Shown: positions 1-9,680, counted from the stretch's first letter. The stretch: 64,000 nucleotides of DNA from Clostridiales bacterium 38-18 (GCA_001897605.1 MKTL01000006.1:39780-103779); one strand, 5' to 3'. Numbers and translations are program-made. The notes: generated by a model not told the origin, from the letters alone.

Positions 1-2
1 CG

Positions 3-1157
3 GTTAAACCAATGGTAGCTCTTCCGCATAGTCCAGATAATGTCGTAAGCGTTGAAGAGGTGGGTGAGATTACCATCGATCAGGTGGCTATAGGTAGCTG
101 TACCAACTCTTCCTATAAGGATTTAATGAGAGTTGCCAATATCCTAGATGGTAAAAAGCTTCCTGCTCATGTGAGCTTGGTGATATCGCCTGGTTCAAGT
201 ACGATTCTCAATATGCTTGCTGCCAATGGTGCGTTAGGTAAAATGATTGCATCAGGTGCAAGGCTACTAGAAGCGGCATGTGGCCCTTGTATCGGTATGG
301 GGCAGGCGCCAAAATCAAATTCGATTTCTCTAAGGACCTTTAACAGAAACTTCAAGGGACGATGTGGAACTGATAGCGCAAGTGTGTATCTAGTAAGCCC
401 AGAAACTGCTGCGATATCAGCCTTGAATGGCAAGCTGACTTCACCAGAAATCTTAAGTAAAGAGGATGAACTTTTTGAAATATCAGAGCCTGAGCTATAT
501 AAAACAATGGAAAATTATATGATTGAGCTACCAGCCTATGAAGCAGTTCAGATTCAAATGGGTCCAAACATTAAGCCCTTTCCAGTCAATCAGCCCTTAC
601 CTGATTTATTAAAAGGGGTTGTCATTCTAAAAACAGGAGACAATATAACAACAGACGATATTGTTCCATCAAGTGCATCGTTATTACCGCTAAGATCCAA
701 TGTGCCTGAGCTGAGTAAGCATTGCTTTAAAGGCGTATCAACTGCGTTTTATGAGGATGCTATTCATAAGTTTAAGAATTCTAATCTGATTATTGTAGGT
801 GGTGACAATTATGGTCAGGGCTCAAGCCGTGAGCATGCAGCGCTGGTTCCTCTATATCTTGGTGTTAGAGCGGTGTTGGCAAAATCCTTTGCTAGAATTC
901 ACCGTGCAAACCTAATCAATTCAGGTATTTTACCGCTTATTATTGACGCTAAAGGCTATAGGGATCTCAATCCATCCGATGAAATCCATATGAGTAATCT
1001 AGAGTTGATTTCAGATGTTGATTTTATTGAAGGCTTCGATATTTTTAATCACACACAGCGCATGACGTTTCGAGTGAAAATTGATGGATCAATTGCCGAT
1101 ATCGCTAAGATTAGAGCAGGTGGTCAGATTAATTATTTAAAATCAAGATCGGTGTAA
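3..1157 (+). CDS. Aconitate hydratase, 5'-truncated by window edge
   Basis: Aconitase interconverts citrate and isocitrate in the cytoplasm. The reading frame is open to the left edge, so only the C-terminal part (about 384 codons) is present. Two [4Fe-4S] cysteine motifs are visible, SCTNSS near codon 32 and CGPC near codons 93-96. The C-terminal swivel domain follows with GDNITTDD and the GSSREHAA motif that belongs to aconitases and isopropylmalate isomerases. The single-chain layout and the isocitrate dehydrogenase and citrate synthase genes just downstream favour aconitase over isopropylmalate or homoaconitate isomerase. The identity is clear; the exact subfamily cannot be settled from a partial protein. 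Confidence 0.93.
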   Translation, partial: VKPMVALPHSPDNVVSVEEVGEITIDQVAIGSCTNSSYKDLMRVANILDGKKLPAHVSLVISPGSSTILNMLAANGALGKMIASGARLLEAACGPCIGMGQAPKSNSISLRTFNRNFKGRCGTDSASVYLVSPETAAISALNGKLTSPEILSKEDELFEISEPELYKTMENYMIELPAYEAVQIQMGPNIKPFPVNQPLPDLLKGVVILKTGDNITTDDIVPSSASLLPLRSNVPELSKHCFKGVSTAFYEDAIHKFKNSNLIIVGGDNYGQGSSREHAALVPLYLGVRAVLAKSFARIHRANLINSGILPLIIDAKGYRDLNPSDEIHMSNLELISDVDFIEGFDIFNHTQRMTFRVKIDGSIADIAKIRAGGQINYLKSRSV

Positions 1158-1239
1158 TAGGGTTACGGCGTATCAGTTCTGATTAAATGTAAGACGATTA
1201 AATATAAAATAGACAAATAGAAGGCAGTGAGGTAGAGGT

Positions 1240-2265
1240 ATGGCAAATATTGAAATTACTTTAATTGAGGGCGATGGCATCGGTCCTGAGGTTACAAAAA
1301 GCGCAAGGGAAGTGCTTAATTTTTTAGTTGAGAATATCATATGGCATGATGTGGTTGCAGGCGGTAAAGCACTTGATGCAACTGGCGAGCTAATTCCGTC
1401 TCAAGTTTTAGAAAGTGCGGAAAAGACAAAGCTGATCCTCAAGGGACCAATTGCGACGCCGATCGGAAAGGGTTTTAGAAGCGTCAATGTTTATTTGAGA
1501 AAGCATTTTGATCTTTACGCAAATGTAAGACCATCAAAATCCTTTAAAGGTGTATCGACGAGATATAGCGATGTCAACTTGGTCATCTTCAGAGAGAACA
1601 CGGAGGACCTATACGCTGGAATTGAGAAAAGAGTGGATGATGACACGAGACATTCGATAAAGGTAATTACACGTAAGGGCTCTGAGAGAATTATCCGCGC
1701 AGCCTTTGATTATGCACGGGCTCAAAATAGAAAAAAGGTGACGCTAGCGCACAAGGCTAATATTTTAAAGGAAACGGACGGTCTTTTTTTAGAAATTGGT
1801 CGTCGAATTAGCTTGTCCTATCCTGAAATTGAATTTGAAGAAATAATTATTGATAATTTGTGCATGCAGCTGGTCATGGATCCCACCCAATTTGATGTCT
1901 TTGTCACGATGAATCTATATGGCGATATTTTGTCTGATTTATGTGCTGGGTTAGTGGGAGGCCTCGGGTTAACCGCTAGTGCAAATATTGGAAACGGCTA
2001 TGCCATGTTTGAGCCCGTCCATGGAAGTGCCCCTGATATAGCAGGAATGAATATCGCTAATCCAACAGCAATGCTACTTTCAGCGGCTATGCTTTTGAAG
2101 CATGTCGGTGAAGCTGAAAAGGGCGAATTGCTTGAAAAAGCAATAGAATACGTGCTTGATAGTCCCCAAAATCATACGAGGGATTTAGGGGGGATAATGT
2201 CGACAACTGCATTCACAAAGCTTGTAATTGAGGCGCTTGCATCGGAGGTGAAGCGCGTATGCTAG
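1240..2265 (+). CDS. Isocitrate dehydrogenase (NAD-type, short form)
   Basis: This 341-residue enzyme belongs to the isocitrate/isopropylmalate dehydrogenase family and would decarboxylate isocitrate to 2-oxoglutarate. The N-terminal GDGIGPEV motif, the substrate-binding FRENTEDLYAG segment and the C-terminal EPVHGSAPDIAG metal/NAD region are all present. The FRENTEDLY type of substrate loop points to isocitrate rather than isopropylmalate. The length fits the short NAD-dependent type. It lies 82 bases after the aconitase gene with a GAGG-type ribosome binding site, and its last 7 bases overlap the citrate synthase gene, so the three are probably one transcription unit feeding glutamate synthesis. 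Confidence 0.92.
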   Translation: MANIEITLIEGDGIGPEVTKSAREVLNFLVENIIWHDVVAGGKALDATGELIPSQVLESAEKTKLILKGPIATPIGKGFRSVNVYLRKHFDLYANVRPSKSFKGVSTRYSDVNLVIFRENTEDLYAGIEKRVDDDTRHSIKVITRKGSERIIRAAFDYARAQNRKKVTLAHKANILKETDGLFLEIGRRISLSYPEIEFEEIIIDNLCMQLVMDPTQFDVFVTMNLYGDILSDLCAGLVGGLGLTASANIGNGYAMFEPVHGSAPDIAGMNIANPTAMLLSAAMLLKHVGEAEKGELLEKAIEYVLDSPQNHTRDLGGIMSTTAFTKLVIEALASEVKRVC

Positions 2266-3626
2266 AGGATACAAAGTATGCTGCATTGATTAAGACGCTC
2301 GCTGAAAAGGCGGAAAAAAACAATCGCATCTCTGAGAGCTTATATGATAAATACGATGTTAGAAGAGGACTTCGAAATCCGAATGGTACTGGCGTGCTCG
2401 TTGGCCTTACTGAGGTTGGTAATGTAGAAGGCTATCGTATAGTCGACGGGGTCAAGCAGCCGGACGAAGGGCGGCTTTATTACAGAGGCTATAATCTTAT
2501 GGATTTGGTCAAGGGCTTTCAGAGTGAAAAAAGGTTTGGCTTTGAAGAAATCGCTTATCTGCTTTTAGTTGGAGAGCTGCCATCGGCTGTTCAGCTACAA
2601 GACTTTAAAGCCTTACTTGGATCCTTTAGACAACTGCCTGCCGGCTTTACTGAGAACATGATTTTAAAAATACCCAGTCGAGACATAATGAATAAGCTAC
2701 AGCGCAGTGTTTTGGTGCTTTATTCAGACGATAACAATCCAGACAGTATTGAAATTGAAAATATGATGCGACAGTCCATTCAGCTTATTGCTAGCTTTCC
2801 AACTATTATCAGCTACGGCTATCAAGCAAAGGCGCATTATTTTGACGGGAAAAGCTTATACATTCATCAGCCTGATCCAACACTTAGCACAGCAGAAAAT
2901 CTGCTACGACTGTCGCGTCCTGATTGTCTATTTACCACTATTGAAGCTGAAACGCTAGATCTTTTAATGGCCATTCACGCAGAGCATGGCGGTGGGAACA
3001 ATTCCACTTTTGCCATACATGTTGTATCCTCAAGTGGCACAGATACCTACTCTGCGATTAGCTCTGCAGTTGGTGCGTTGAAAGGACCAAAACACGGAGG
3101 CGCTAACTCAAAAGTAACTGCTATGGTAGAGGTGATTAAAACAGAGTGTGAGGATTGGAACGATGAATCAAAATTAAAAGCTTATTTATCAGGAATTTTA
3201 GATAAAAAGTACTTTGATGGGACAGGTTTGATCTACGGAATGGGTCACGCGGTCTATACCTTATCCGACCCAAGAGCTATCCTACTTAAGGAAAAAGCGT
3301 TGGAGCTTGCAGAAGAAAAAGGGTATGAAGCAGTGAAGACGTTTAAGCTTTATACGAATATTGAAAACTTAACTAAGGAGCTGATTAGAGAACGTAAAGG
3401 TGAGAATGCAACTATTTGTTCAAACGTGGACCTCTACAGTGGTTTCGTTTATGAAATGTTAAATATTCCAAGTGATTTATTTACGCCTTTATTTGCTGCG
3501 TCAAGAATTGCCGGATGGTGTGCTCACAGACTAGAGCAGGTTGCGAGTGATACTAAAATCATGCGTCCGGCCTATCAATCTGATATATTTGACCGAGTCT
3601 ATACCAACATTAAAAATAGGACATAA
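2259..3626 (+). CDS. Citrate synthase
   Basis: Citrate synthase (455 residues) condenses oxaloacetate and acetyl-CoA. Visible signatures are HAEHGGGNNSTF with a catalytic histidine, KGPKHGGANSKV with the second histidine, and GMGHAVY. The protein is about 60-80 residues longer than the common ~375-residue bacterial form, mainly in the N-terminal half, a length seen in a clostridial subgroup. The start overlaps the end of the isocitrate dehydrogenase gene by 7 bases (ATGCTAG junction), which suggests translational coupling. Completing the aconitase-IDH-citrate synthase trio, it supports an incomplete citric acid cycle that runs to 2-oxoglutarate. Confidence 0.95.
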   Translation: MLEDTKYAALIKTLAEKAEKNNRISESLYDKYDVRRGLRNPNGTGVLVGLTEVGNVEGYRIVDGVKQPDEGRLYYRGYNLMDLVKGFQSEKRFGFEEIAYLLLVGELPSAVQLQDFKALLGSFRQLPAGFTENMILKIPSRDIMNKLQRSVLVLYSDDNNPDSIEIENMMRQSIQLIASFPTIISYGYQAKAHYFDGKSLYIHQPDPTLSTAENLLRLSRPDCLFTTIEAETLDLLMAIHAEHGGGNNSTFAIHVVSSSGTDTYSAISSAVGALKGPKHGGANSKVTAMVEVIKTECEDWNDESKLKAYLSGILDKKYFDGTGLIYGMGHAVYTLSDPRAILLKEKALELAEEKGYEAVKTFKLYTNIENLTKELIRERKGENATICSNVDLYSGFVYEMLNIPSDLFTPLFAASRIAGWCAHRLEQVASDTKIMRPAYQSDIFDRVYTNIKNRT

Positions 3627-3648
3627 GTCTGAAATCTTTGTACCCTAT

Positions 3649-3677
3649 GGAATTTGTGTTTTTTGTATGCAAATTCC
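3649..3677. repeat. Inverted repeat after citrate synthase
   Basis: An 8-bp perfect inverted repeat (GGAATTTG / CAAATTCC) with a 13-base spacer sits 22 bases after the citrate synthase stop. No clear T-run follows the right arm, so it may be a weak terminator, an mRNA-stabilising hairpin, or chance. Confidence 0.4.
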
Positions 3678-3776
3678 AATTGTTCGTATAAAATAGTTTT
3701 ATGATAAACTGACACGCTTGTGAAAAGATAATTATATGTTTATCAAGGAAGTATTAGAATAGAACTTGGGGGAAAC

Positions 3777-5327
3777 ATGCAATTAAAAAAATCAATGAAA
3801 CTTAGTACGCATATCTACATTGCCATATCGCTTATTGTCTTGATATTGATGTTAATATCAAGTATTACAATAGGTGTATTTACCGGCAATTCGATGCGGA
3901 AAAAAGTGGAACAAGCCTTGTCTGAAACTGCTTTTCACATGGCAGATAAGATGGATCAGTTCATGTGGTCGAGATCGGGAGAGCTCTACACGATTTCAGC
4001 GCTTGAACCAATGAAGACTCTGGATAATGTAGACGAGATCACCGAGTTACTCAATCGGTTAAAGCTTCAGTTTCCATCGTTTTCTTGGATTGGCGTTACA
4101 GACGTAAATGGAACGGTTATAGCAGCTACAGATGACATCCTTAAGGGTGGTGACATCTCTCAAAGACCTGTTTACCAGCAAGGAATTAAGGGAGAGTACA
4201 TCGGAGATGTCCATGAGGCGGTTTTACTGGCAGATTTACTTCCAAATCCAACTGGTGAGTTGATGCAATTTGTTGACATTAGCTTTCCACTTACCGATAA
4301 TAGCGGTAACACGATTGGTGTCATTGCTGCACATCTAAGCTGGGAATGGGCAAGAGAGGTTCGGGCAACGGTACTTGAACCTATTGACAATGATCAGATT
4401 GAAATCTTTGTGGTAAGTGCGGTAGACGGAAGCGTGTTGCTTGGTGATGAAGCGCAAATTGGTAAAATGTATGAAAGCGATAAAAGTCGTTTTATCGAAG
4501 CGAGCTCAATTGCAGATGGCTATTTGAATTACAATGGGTTAAATTGGACCATATATGTAAGACAGGATAAAACAACTGCGTTAAGTAGTGTTCACTATTT
4601 ACAATGGGTGATATGGTCTATAGGCGCGGTTCTATTTATCGTTTTTGTTTTGCTAGGTCGGTATTATGGCAAGGCAATCTCAAAGCCACTAGATACCCTA
4701 ATTAAAGCGCTCGATCAGGCGAGATTTGGTGAAAAGCCTGCTCTTCCAACGCATAAGGGTGTTCTCGAAATTGAGAGATTATCAGAAACGCTACATGAAT
4801 TATTTGACGCATTAAACATTAATATGGCAACGATTAATACCCTTGAAAATGTTGTGAATACAGATAATTTGACTGGAATATCCAATCGAACTGGTCTGAA
4901 AAATTACTTTGATCTAACCACAAGACATTATAAGCAGTTATCTGTTTTATCCATTGATCTTGACGGCTTTAAACAGATCAACGACCAATATGGACACGAG
5001 GCGGGTGACTTTGTACTCTGCGAAGTGGCCAAACGATTGCAGATGACAATTAGAGATCACGAAATAGTTGCAAGAATAGGTGGCGATGAATTTGTGGTAT
5101 TACTTATTCCCAATGAGACACCTCTAGATATAGGTTCTCTTGTTGCTAGAAGAATCATAGACGTTATCAATAAGCCATTCATATTCCATTCATTTTCTCT
5201 ACAGGTTGGATGTAGTATTGGATGTTCATCGTGGAATGAAGGTGAAACGCTGAAGATCGCCATCCAAAGATCGGATGAAGCACTGTATCGAGCAAAATCA
5301 GCCGGTAAAAATCGATTTGAAAATTAA
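3777..5327 (+). CDS. Membrane sensor diguanylate cyclase (Cache-HAMP-GGDEF)
   Basis: This 516-residue inner-membrane protein probably makes cyclic di-GMP in response to an extracytoplasmic ligand. An N-terminal membrane helix (about 15-37) precedes a Cache-like sensor region (about 45-265) containing the D-V-N-G-T turn typical of dCache domains. A second helix (about 280-300) and a HAMP-like linker follow. The C-terminal GGDEF domain (about 365-516) has the intact GGDEF active motif near 435-439 and the upstream DLDGFKQIN metal/GTP segment. The place of the inhibitory RxxD site, five residues before GGDEF, reads RDHE, so product inhibition may be weakened. It is monocistronic, with its own terminator. 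Confidence 0.9.
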   Translation: MQLKKSMKLSTHIYIAISLIVLILMLISSITIGVFTGNSMRKKVEQALSETAFHMADKMDQFMWSRSGELYTISALEPMKTLDNVDEITELLNRLKLQFPSFSWIGVTDVNGTVIAATDDILKGGDISQRPVYQQGIKGEYIGDVHEAVLLADLLPNPTGELMQFVDISFPLTDNSGNTIGVIAAHLSWEWAREVRATVLEPIDNDQIEIFVVSAVDGSVLLGDEAQIGKMYESDKSRFIEASSIADGYLNYNGLNWTIYVRQDKTTALSSVHYLQWVIWSIGAVLFIVFVLLGRYYGKAISKPLDTLIKALDQARFGEKPALPTHKGVLEIERLSETLHELFDALNINMATINTLENVVNTDNLTGISNRTGLKNYFDLTTRHYKQLSVLSIDLDGFKQINDQYGHEAGDFVLCEVAKRLQMTIRDHEIVARIGGDEFVVLLIPNETPLDIGSLVARRIIDVINKPFIFHSFSLQVGCSIGCSSWNEGETLKIAIQRSDEALYRAKSAGKNRFEN

Positions 5328-5690
5328 TAACTAATAAGAAAACGTCCGCCAATCGCGGACGTTTTTTTAATAAAATAAAGCTTTGTATTTGAAACAAATG
5401 TTACGTAAAATTAATCAATAACCAATCTAAATTACTTGATGTTATGTATTTTTATGTGTAACCAGTTGTTAAAAAAATTGAAAGAAGACTTGTAAATGTT
5501 GAAAATAAATAGATTTACAGCAATTATTTATATAAAAATTAATTTTTATTTGAAATTATAAAAAAAGTGATTGATTATTCAGAAAATACAGATTACAATA
5601 AGTTTCATATTTGAAAGATAAAAGCGTCCGCCGTAGAAAGACTCTGTTCGATAGGATACAAGGCGGAAATAAAAGAGAGGGGAATTTCTT
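5328..5690 (+). promoter_or_regulatory. livJ upstream region with CodY-like box and leader hairpin
   Basis: This 363-base gap holds the terminator at its left end and then very AT-rich DNA. At 5574-5588 a 15-mer matches the CodY consensus AATTTTCWGAAAATT at 12 of 15 positions, which would fit a branched-chain amino-acid transporter. At 5627-5632 and 5662-5667 a 6-bp inverted repeat (TCCGCC / GGCGGA) could fold in the leader just ahead of the ribosome binding site. No promoter of high quality was picked out by eye, and both elements are candidates only. Confidence 0.4.
5339..5368 (+). terminator. Rho-independent terminator of the diguanylate cyclase gene
   Basis: A 9-bp GC-rich stem (AACGTCCGC / GCGGACGTT) with a 5-base loop is followed by a T-run, 14 bases after the stop codon. 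Confidence 0.9.
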
Positions 5691-6821
5691 ATGAAAAAAA
5701 GTTTAGCGTTATTAATGGCTATGGTTATGATACTTAGTTTGGCTTTGGCTGGATGTGCTAAGTCGGATGCAGACAGTGTCATCAAGTTGGGGGTAATCGG
5801 ACCAATGACGGGCGATTACAGTATGTACGGGACAGCAGTTGCTGAAGGTGCAAAATTAGCTGCTAAGGAAATCAATGCAGCAGGTGGTGTAAATGGAGCT
5901 ACTATCGATATCATTGCATATGATAGTAAAGGCGATAAGACAGAAGCGGTAAATGCTTACAATCGCTTAAGAGATCAAGATGGTATCAAAGGCTTAATAG
6001 GCGGTACTTTTAGTGGTGAAACCTTAGCAATTAAAGAAATTGCAGTTGGCGATAATATGCCAGTGTTAACACCGACAGCGACACACAGTGACGTTACACT
6101 TAATGCACCAAATGTGTTTAGAGCGTGCTACACCGATCCATATCAAGGTGCAACTGCTGCTAAGTTTGCTACTGAGCAGTTAGGCGCTAAAACTGCAGCT
6201 GTTCTATATAACATAGAAGATGCATATTCTGATGGTTTGGCAAACGCATTCAACACTAAGTTTGCAGAGCTTGGAACCATTACTGACTTCGAAGGCTATA
6301 CAACAAAGGATGCAGACTTTAAAGCAGTCTTAACTAAAATTGCTGATAAGGATCCAGATGTCATCTTTTTACCTGATTACACAGCAAAGGTTGGCGTTAT
6401 CCTTTCACAAATTAAAGAGCTTGGTATTGACGTGATCGCTATTGGTGGTGATGGCTGGGACGGTATTGAAGCAGATTATGCAGACGTTGCTGAAGGACAT
6501 TACTTTGCAAATCACTATGCAAAAACGGATAGTGCACAAATCGTACAGGATTTTATCGCAGCATATGAAAAAGAATATGGTAAAACTCCAAGTGCACTTG
6601 CAGCTCTTGGCTATGACTCAACCTATATTATGGCGCAAGCTATGGAAAAAGCAAAAAGCACTGAAGCTCAAAAGGTCGTCGATGCACTTGCGAAAACAGA
6701 TGGTGATTATGTAACTGGACATATTACATTTGATGCAAATGGCGATCCTGTTAAGAGTATTTCTATCATTCAAATCGTGAATGGTGAGCATAAATTAGCT
6801 GCTAAAGTATCAGGTGAATAA
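5691..6821 (+). CDS. livJ: Branched-chain amino-acid ABC transporter, substrate-binding lipoprotein
   Basis: This 376-residue protein is the extracellular binding lipoprotein of a Liv-type importer. It has a lipoprotein signal peptide with lipobox LALAGC at about residues 17-22, then a type I periplasmic-binding fold. Family features include KLGVIGPMTGDYSMYG at the start of the mature domain and the repeated interlobe segments typical of leucine/isoleucine/valine receptors. An AGAGAGGGG ribosome binding site precedes the ATG. It is followed by a hairpin and then the permease and ATPase genes, the usual order. The exact ligand cannot be read from sequence; branched-chain or other hydrophobic amino acids are likely. 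Confidence 0.9.
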   Translation: MKKSLALLMAMVMILSLALAGCAKSDADSVIKLGVIGPMTGDYSMYGTAVAEGAKLAAKEINAAGGVNGATIDIIAYDSKGDKTEAVNAYNRLRDQDGIKGLIGGTFSGETLAIKEIAVGDNMPVLTPTATHSDVTLNAPNVFRACYTDPYQGATAAKFATEQLGAKTAAVLYNIEDAYSDGLANAFNTKFAELGTITDFEGYTTKDADFKAVLTKIADKDPDVIFLPDYTAKVGVILSQIKELGIDVIAIGGDGWDGIEADYADVAEGHYFANHYAKTDSAQIVQDFIAAYEKEYGKTPSALAALGYDSTYIMAQAMEKAKSTEAQKVVDALAKTDGDYVTGHITFDANGDPVKSISIIQIVNGEHKLAAKVSGE

Positions 6822-6876
6822 TAATTAAGTATCCTAATTGAAAAGTAATATATATAGGTATTGAATAATAAGGTTG

Positions 6877-6922
6877 AGGTGCTGTTGGATATTTGTATAA
6901 GTTTTCAACAGCCCCTTTTCTT
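6877..6922 (+). terminator. Intra-operon hairpin between livJ and livH
   Basis: An 11-bp stem with one mismatch (AGGTGCTGTTG / CAACAGCCCCT) is followed by a T-rich tract. It lies 55 bases after livJ and about 115 before livH. It probably ends most transcripts so that the binding protein is made in excess over the membrane parts, a common arrangement in ABC operons. Confidence 0.7.
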
Positions 6923-7036
6923 AATCATCCAAATCGTCGATTTCAAAATTCAAAGGAAAAAGAGTTATAGAAAAATATGGCTAACACAGAGATGCTGAAA
7001 AAGCAAAGAAAACGGTAGAAATAGGGGGGAAGTCAT

Positions 7037-7915
7037 TTGGTTTTATTCCTACAACAAATGATTAATGGTTTATCCGTAGGTAGTATATACGCCTTAATAG
7101 CATTGGGCTATACGATGGTATATGGAATAATTCGATTAATCAACTTCGCACATGGTGAAATTATGATGGTAGGTGCATATATTGCTTTTATACTGGCAGT
7201 CAATACAAGCTTACCATTTATATTGATATTGCTTATCTCAATGGTCTTATCTGCAGTAATAGGCGTTCTTGTCGAAAGAGTTGCCTATAAGCCGTTAAGA
7301 AAAGCGCCTAGAATATCAGTACTCATTACGGCTATAGGGGTTAGTTTTTTTCTTCAAAATTTAGCTTTAGTTATATTCAAAGCAGATCCTAAGATTATGC
7401 CAGAGCTTATAGAGAAAAAACCTATAGCAATTGGACCGCTACAGGTTGGAACTGTAACCGTAACCACCTTAGCACTTTCAATTGTATTTATGATTGCACT
7501 TGATTTATTTGTTAAGAGAACTAAGCCCGGTAAAGCGATGCGTGCAGTTTCAGAGGATAAGGACGCAGCTGTATTGATGGGCATTCATGTCAATAAAACC
7601 ATTTCATTAACATTTGCTATCGGCTCTGCCTTAGGTGCACTTGGAGGTGTATTATACGGCATCACCTATACTCAGGTGTTCCCAACACTTGGTGTTTTAC
7701 CAGGTCTTAAAGCGTTTATTGCAGCTGTATTAGGCGGCATTGGTTTAATTCCAGGCGCTGTACTTGGCGGCTTTGTTATTGGGATGATAGAAACAATTAC
7801 AAAAGCATACCTTTCCTCTCAATGGTCTGATGCCATCGTATTTGGCTTACTGATCATCGTGTTGATTGTCAAGCCAACAGGTATACTTGGCAAGAACGAG
7901 AAAGAGAAGGTGTAG
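7037..7915 (+). CDS. livH: Branched-chain amino-acid ABC transporter permease LivH
   Basis: This 292-residue polytopic membrane protein is one of the two permeases of the importer. About eight hydrophobic segments are visible and the sequence opens with QQMINGLSVGSIYALIALGY, typical of LivH. The start codon is TTG at 7037, chosen because an AGGGGGGA ribosome binding site lies 6-7 bases upstream and the family N-terminus begins here. The stop codon comes 1 base before the livM ATG. Confidence 0.92.
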   Translation: MVLFLQQMINGLSVGSIYALIALGYTMVYGIIRLINFAHGEIMMVGAYIAFILAVNTSLPFILILLISMVLSAVIGVLVERVAYKPLRKAPRISVLITAIGVSFFLQNLALVIFKADPKIMPELIEKKPIAIGPLQVGTVTVTTLALSIVFMIALDLFVKRTKPGKAMRAVSEDKDAAVLMGIHVNKTISLTFAIGSALGALGGVLYGITYTQVFPTLGVLPGLKAFIAAVLGGIGLIPGAVLGGFVIGMIETITKAYLSSQWSDAIVFGLLIIVLIVKPTGILGKNEKEKV

Positions 7916-7916
7916 T

Positions 7917-8936
7917 ATGAACAATAAGATGTTGAAAAATTACGCAATCAACCTTGCTGTGGTGATTTTAATATTCACTGGTTTAATGGGTATGATGGCA
8001 ACGGGGATGCTAAATAAATACCACCAGGGTATTATTATTTTTATTCTTATCAATGTAATTCTAGCGAGTAGCTTGAATTTAGTAACAGGCTTCCTTGGTC
8101 AATTGACCTTAGGTCATGCTGGCTTTATGGCTGTTGGTGCATATGCCTCTGCTCTATTTTCAGTGGCGTTAAAGGGACAAATGCCTAATTTACTATTATT
8201 GATAATCAGCTTGATCATCGGTGGTATAGCAGCAAGCATCGTTGGAATTGTCATTGGTATTCCTGCACTTAGGCTTAGAGGTGATTATCTTGCTATTATT
8301 ACCTTAGGGTTTGGTGAGGTTATACGAGTTGTAATTAATAATATTAAAATAACTGGCGGTGCACAGGGTCTAACTGGTATCCCGAGAATTGCGTCGTTTC
8401 AAAGTGCATTTTGGATTGCAGCTTTAGTCATACTAGTGCTTTACAGATTAACACATTCTAAGCAGGGAAGAGCCATTCTTTCCATAAGGGAAGATGAGGT
8501 TGCAGCAGAGGCAGTTGGTGTAAGGACGACCTATTACAAGGTATTAGGTTTTGCAATCGCAGCTGGATTCGCAGGTGTAGGCGGTGGGTTATACGCACAC
8601 TACATTGCTTTTCTTGATCCAAATACGTTTGGATTTATGAGATCGGTTGAAATCTTAGTTATCGTCGTACTCGGTGGAATGGGAAGCTTAACTGGAACTA
8701 TTGTTGCTGCAACTGTTTTAACGATCTTACCAGAGGCGTTAAGAGGTTTCTCAGATTTTAGAATGCTTTTATATTCATTTATGTTAATTGTCATGATGCT
8801 TTTTAGACCACAGGGATTATTTGGAACAGGAGAGTTTTCATGGCAAACATTATATGATCGAACAAAGTTGGTTCACTCTGCATTAAGAAAAAGAGAGAAA
8901 AGGGGGGGAATCGATGGCTCTACTGGAAGCAAATAA
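7917..8936 (+). CDS. livM: Branched-chain amino-acid ABC transporter permease LivM
   Basis: This second permease has about 339 residues and eight to ten membrane segments. The start is the ATG at 7917, placed after AGAGAAGG; a longer in-frame reading that starts inside livH is unlikely. Family features are the LNLVTGFLGQLTLGHAGF segment near the N-terminus and the conserved G-D-Y-L-A-I-I-T-L-G-F-G-E stretch. It overlaps the first 23 bases of livG, indicating coupled translation. It forms the membrane channel with LivH. Confidence 0.92.
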   Translation: MNNKMLKNYAINLAVVILIFTGLMGMMATGMLNKYHQGIIIFILINVILASSLNLVTGFLGQLTLGHAGFMAVGAYASALFSVALKGQMPNLLLLIISLIIGGIAASIVGIVIGIPALRLRGDYLAIITLGFGEVIRVVINNIKITGGAQGLTGIPRIASFQSAFWIAALVILVLYRLTHSKQGRAILSIREDEVAAEAVGVRTTYYKVLGFAIAAGFAGVGGGLYAHYIAFLDPNTFGFMRSVEILVIVVLGGMGSLTGTIVAATVLTILPEALRGFSDFRMLLYSFMLIVMMLFRPQGLFGTGEFSWQTLYDRTKLVHSALRKREKRGGIDGSTGSK

Positions 8937-9672
8937 TATCAGTATACAGTTTGGTGGGCTTAAAGCAGTCGATAACTTCAACCTTCAAATTAACGACAAA
9001 GAGCTCGTCGGCTTGATTGGACCAAACGGGGCAGGGAAAACGACCGTTTTTAATATGTTAACGGGTGTCTATATGCCAACAGAGGGTGATATCGCTTTGG
9101 ATGGCAGGAGTATCGTTGGAAAAAAACCATATGAGATTGTAAAGATGGGAGCATCAAGAACCTTTCAAAATATACGATTGTTTAAAGAACTCACTGTTCT
9201 TGAAAACATCAAAATTGCATATCATCACGATCTGCATTATTCAACCCTTTCAAGTATTTTAAGACTCCCATCTTTTTGGAAATATGAAAAACTTGCTGAG
9301 GAAGCTTGTCTTGAATTTTTAGATATCTTTGAAATGCGAGAGTATGCAGATACTCTAGCGAAAAATTTGCCTTATGGAAAACAAAGGAAGTTAGAAATTG
9401 CAAGGGCACTAGCGACAAAACCTAAAATTTTAATGCTAGATGAGCCCGCTGCCGGTATGAACCCCCAAGAAACCCATGAGCTTATGGAGACGATTAGTCT
9501 GATCAGAAAAAACTTTAATATTGCAATCTTGCTCATTGAGCACGACATGAGTTTGGTAATGGGGATTTGCGAGAAAATTGTGGTTTTAGATTATGGTAAG
9601 GTTATCGCACAGGGAACTGCTGAAGAGACAAAAAATAATAAGGACGTCATTCGCGTCTATTTAGGGGAGTAG
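8914..9672 (+). CDS. livG: Branched-chain amino-acid ABC transporter ATPase LivG
   Basis: LivG (252 residues) is one of the two cytoplasmic ATPases that drive the importer. The Walker A motif GPNGAGKTT is at about 31-39, an LPYGKQRKLEIARAL signature-type segment lies before Walker B (LMLDEPAAGMNP), and the switch histidine follows in IEHDM. The LPYG variant of the ABC signature is usual for LivG. Its start lies inside the end of livM, preceded by AGGGGGGA. Confidence 0.93.
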   Translation: MALLEANNISIQFGGLKAVDNFNLQINDKELVGLIGPNGAGKTTVFNMLTGVYMPTEGDIALDGRSIVGKKPYEIVKMGASRTFQNIRLFKELTVLENIKIAYHHDLHYSTLSSILRLPSFWKYEKLAEEACLEFLDIFEMREYADTLAKNLPYGKQRKLEIARALATKPKILMLDEPAAGMNPQETHELMETISLIRKNFNIAILLIEHDMSLVMGICEKIVVLDYGKVIAQGTAEETKNNKDVIRVYLGE

Positions 9673-9680
9673 GTGACAGC

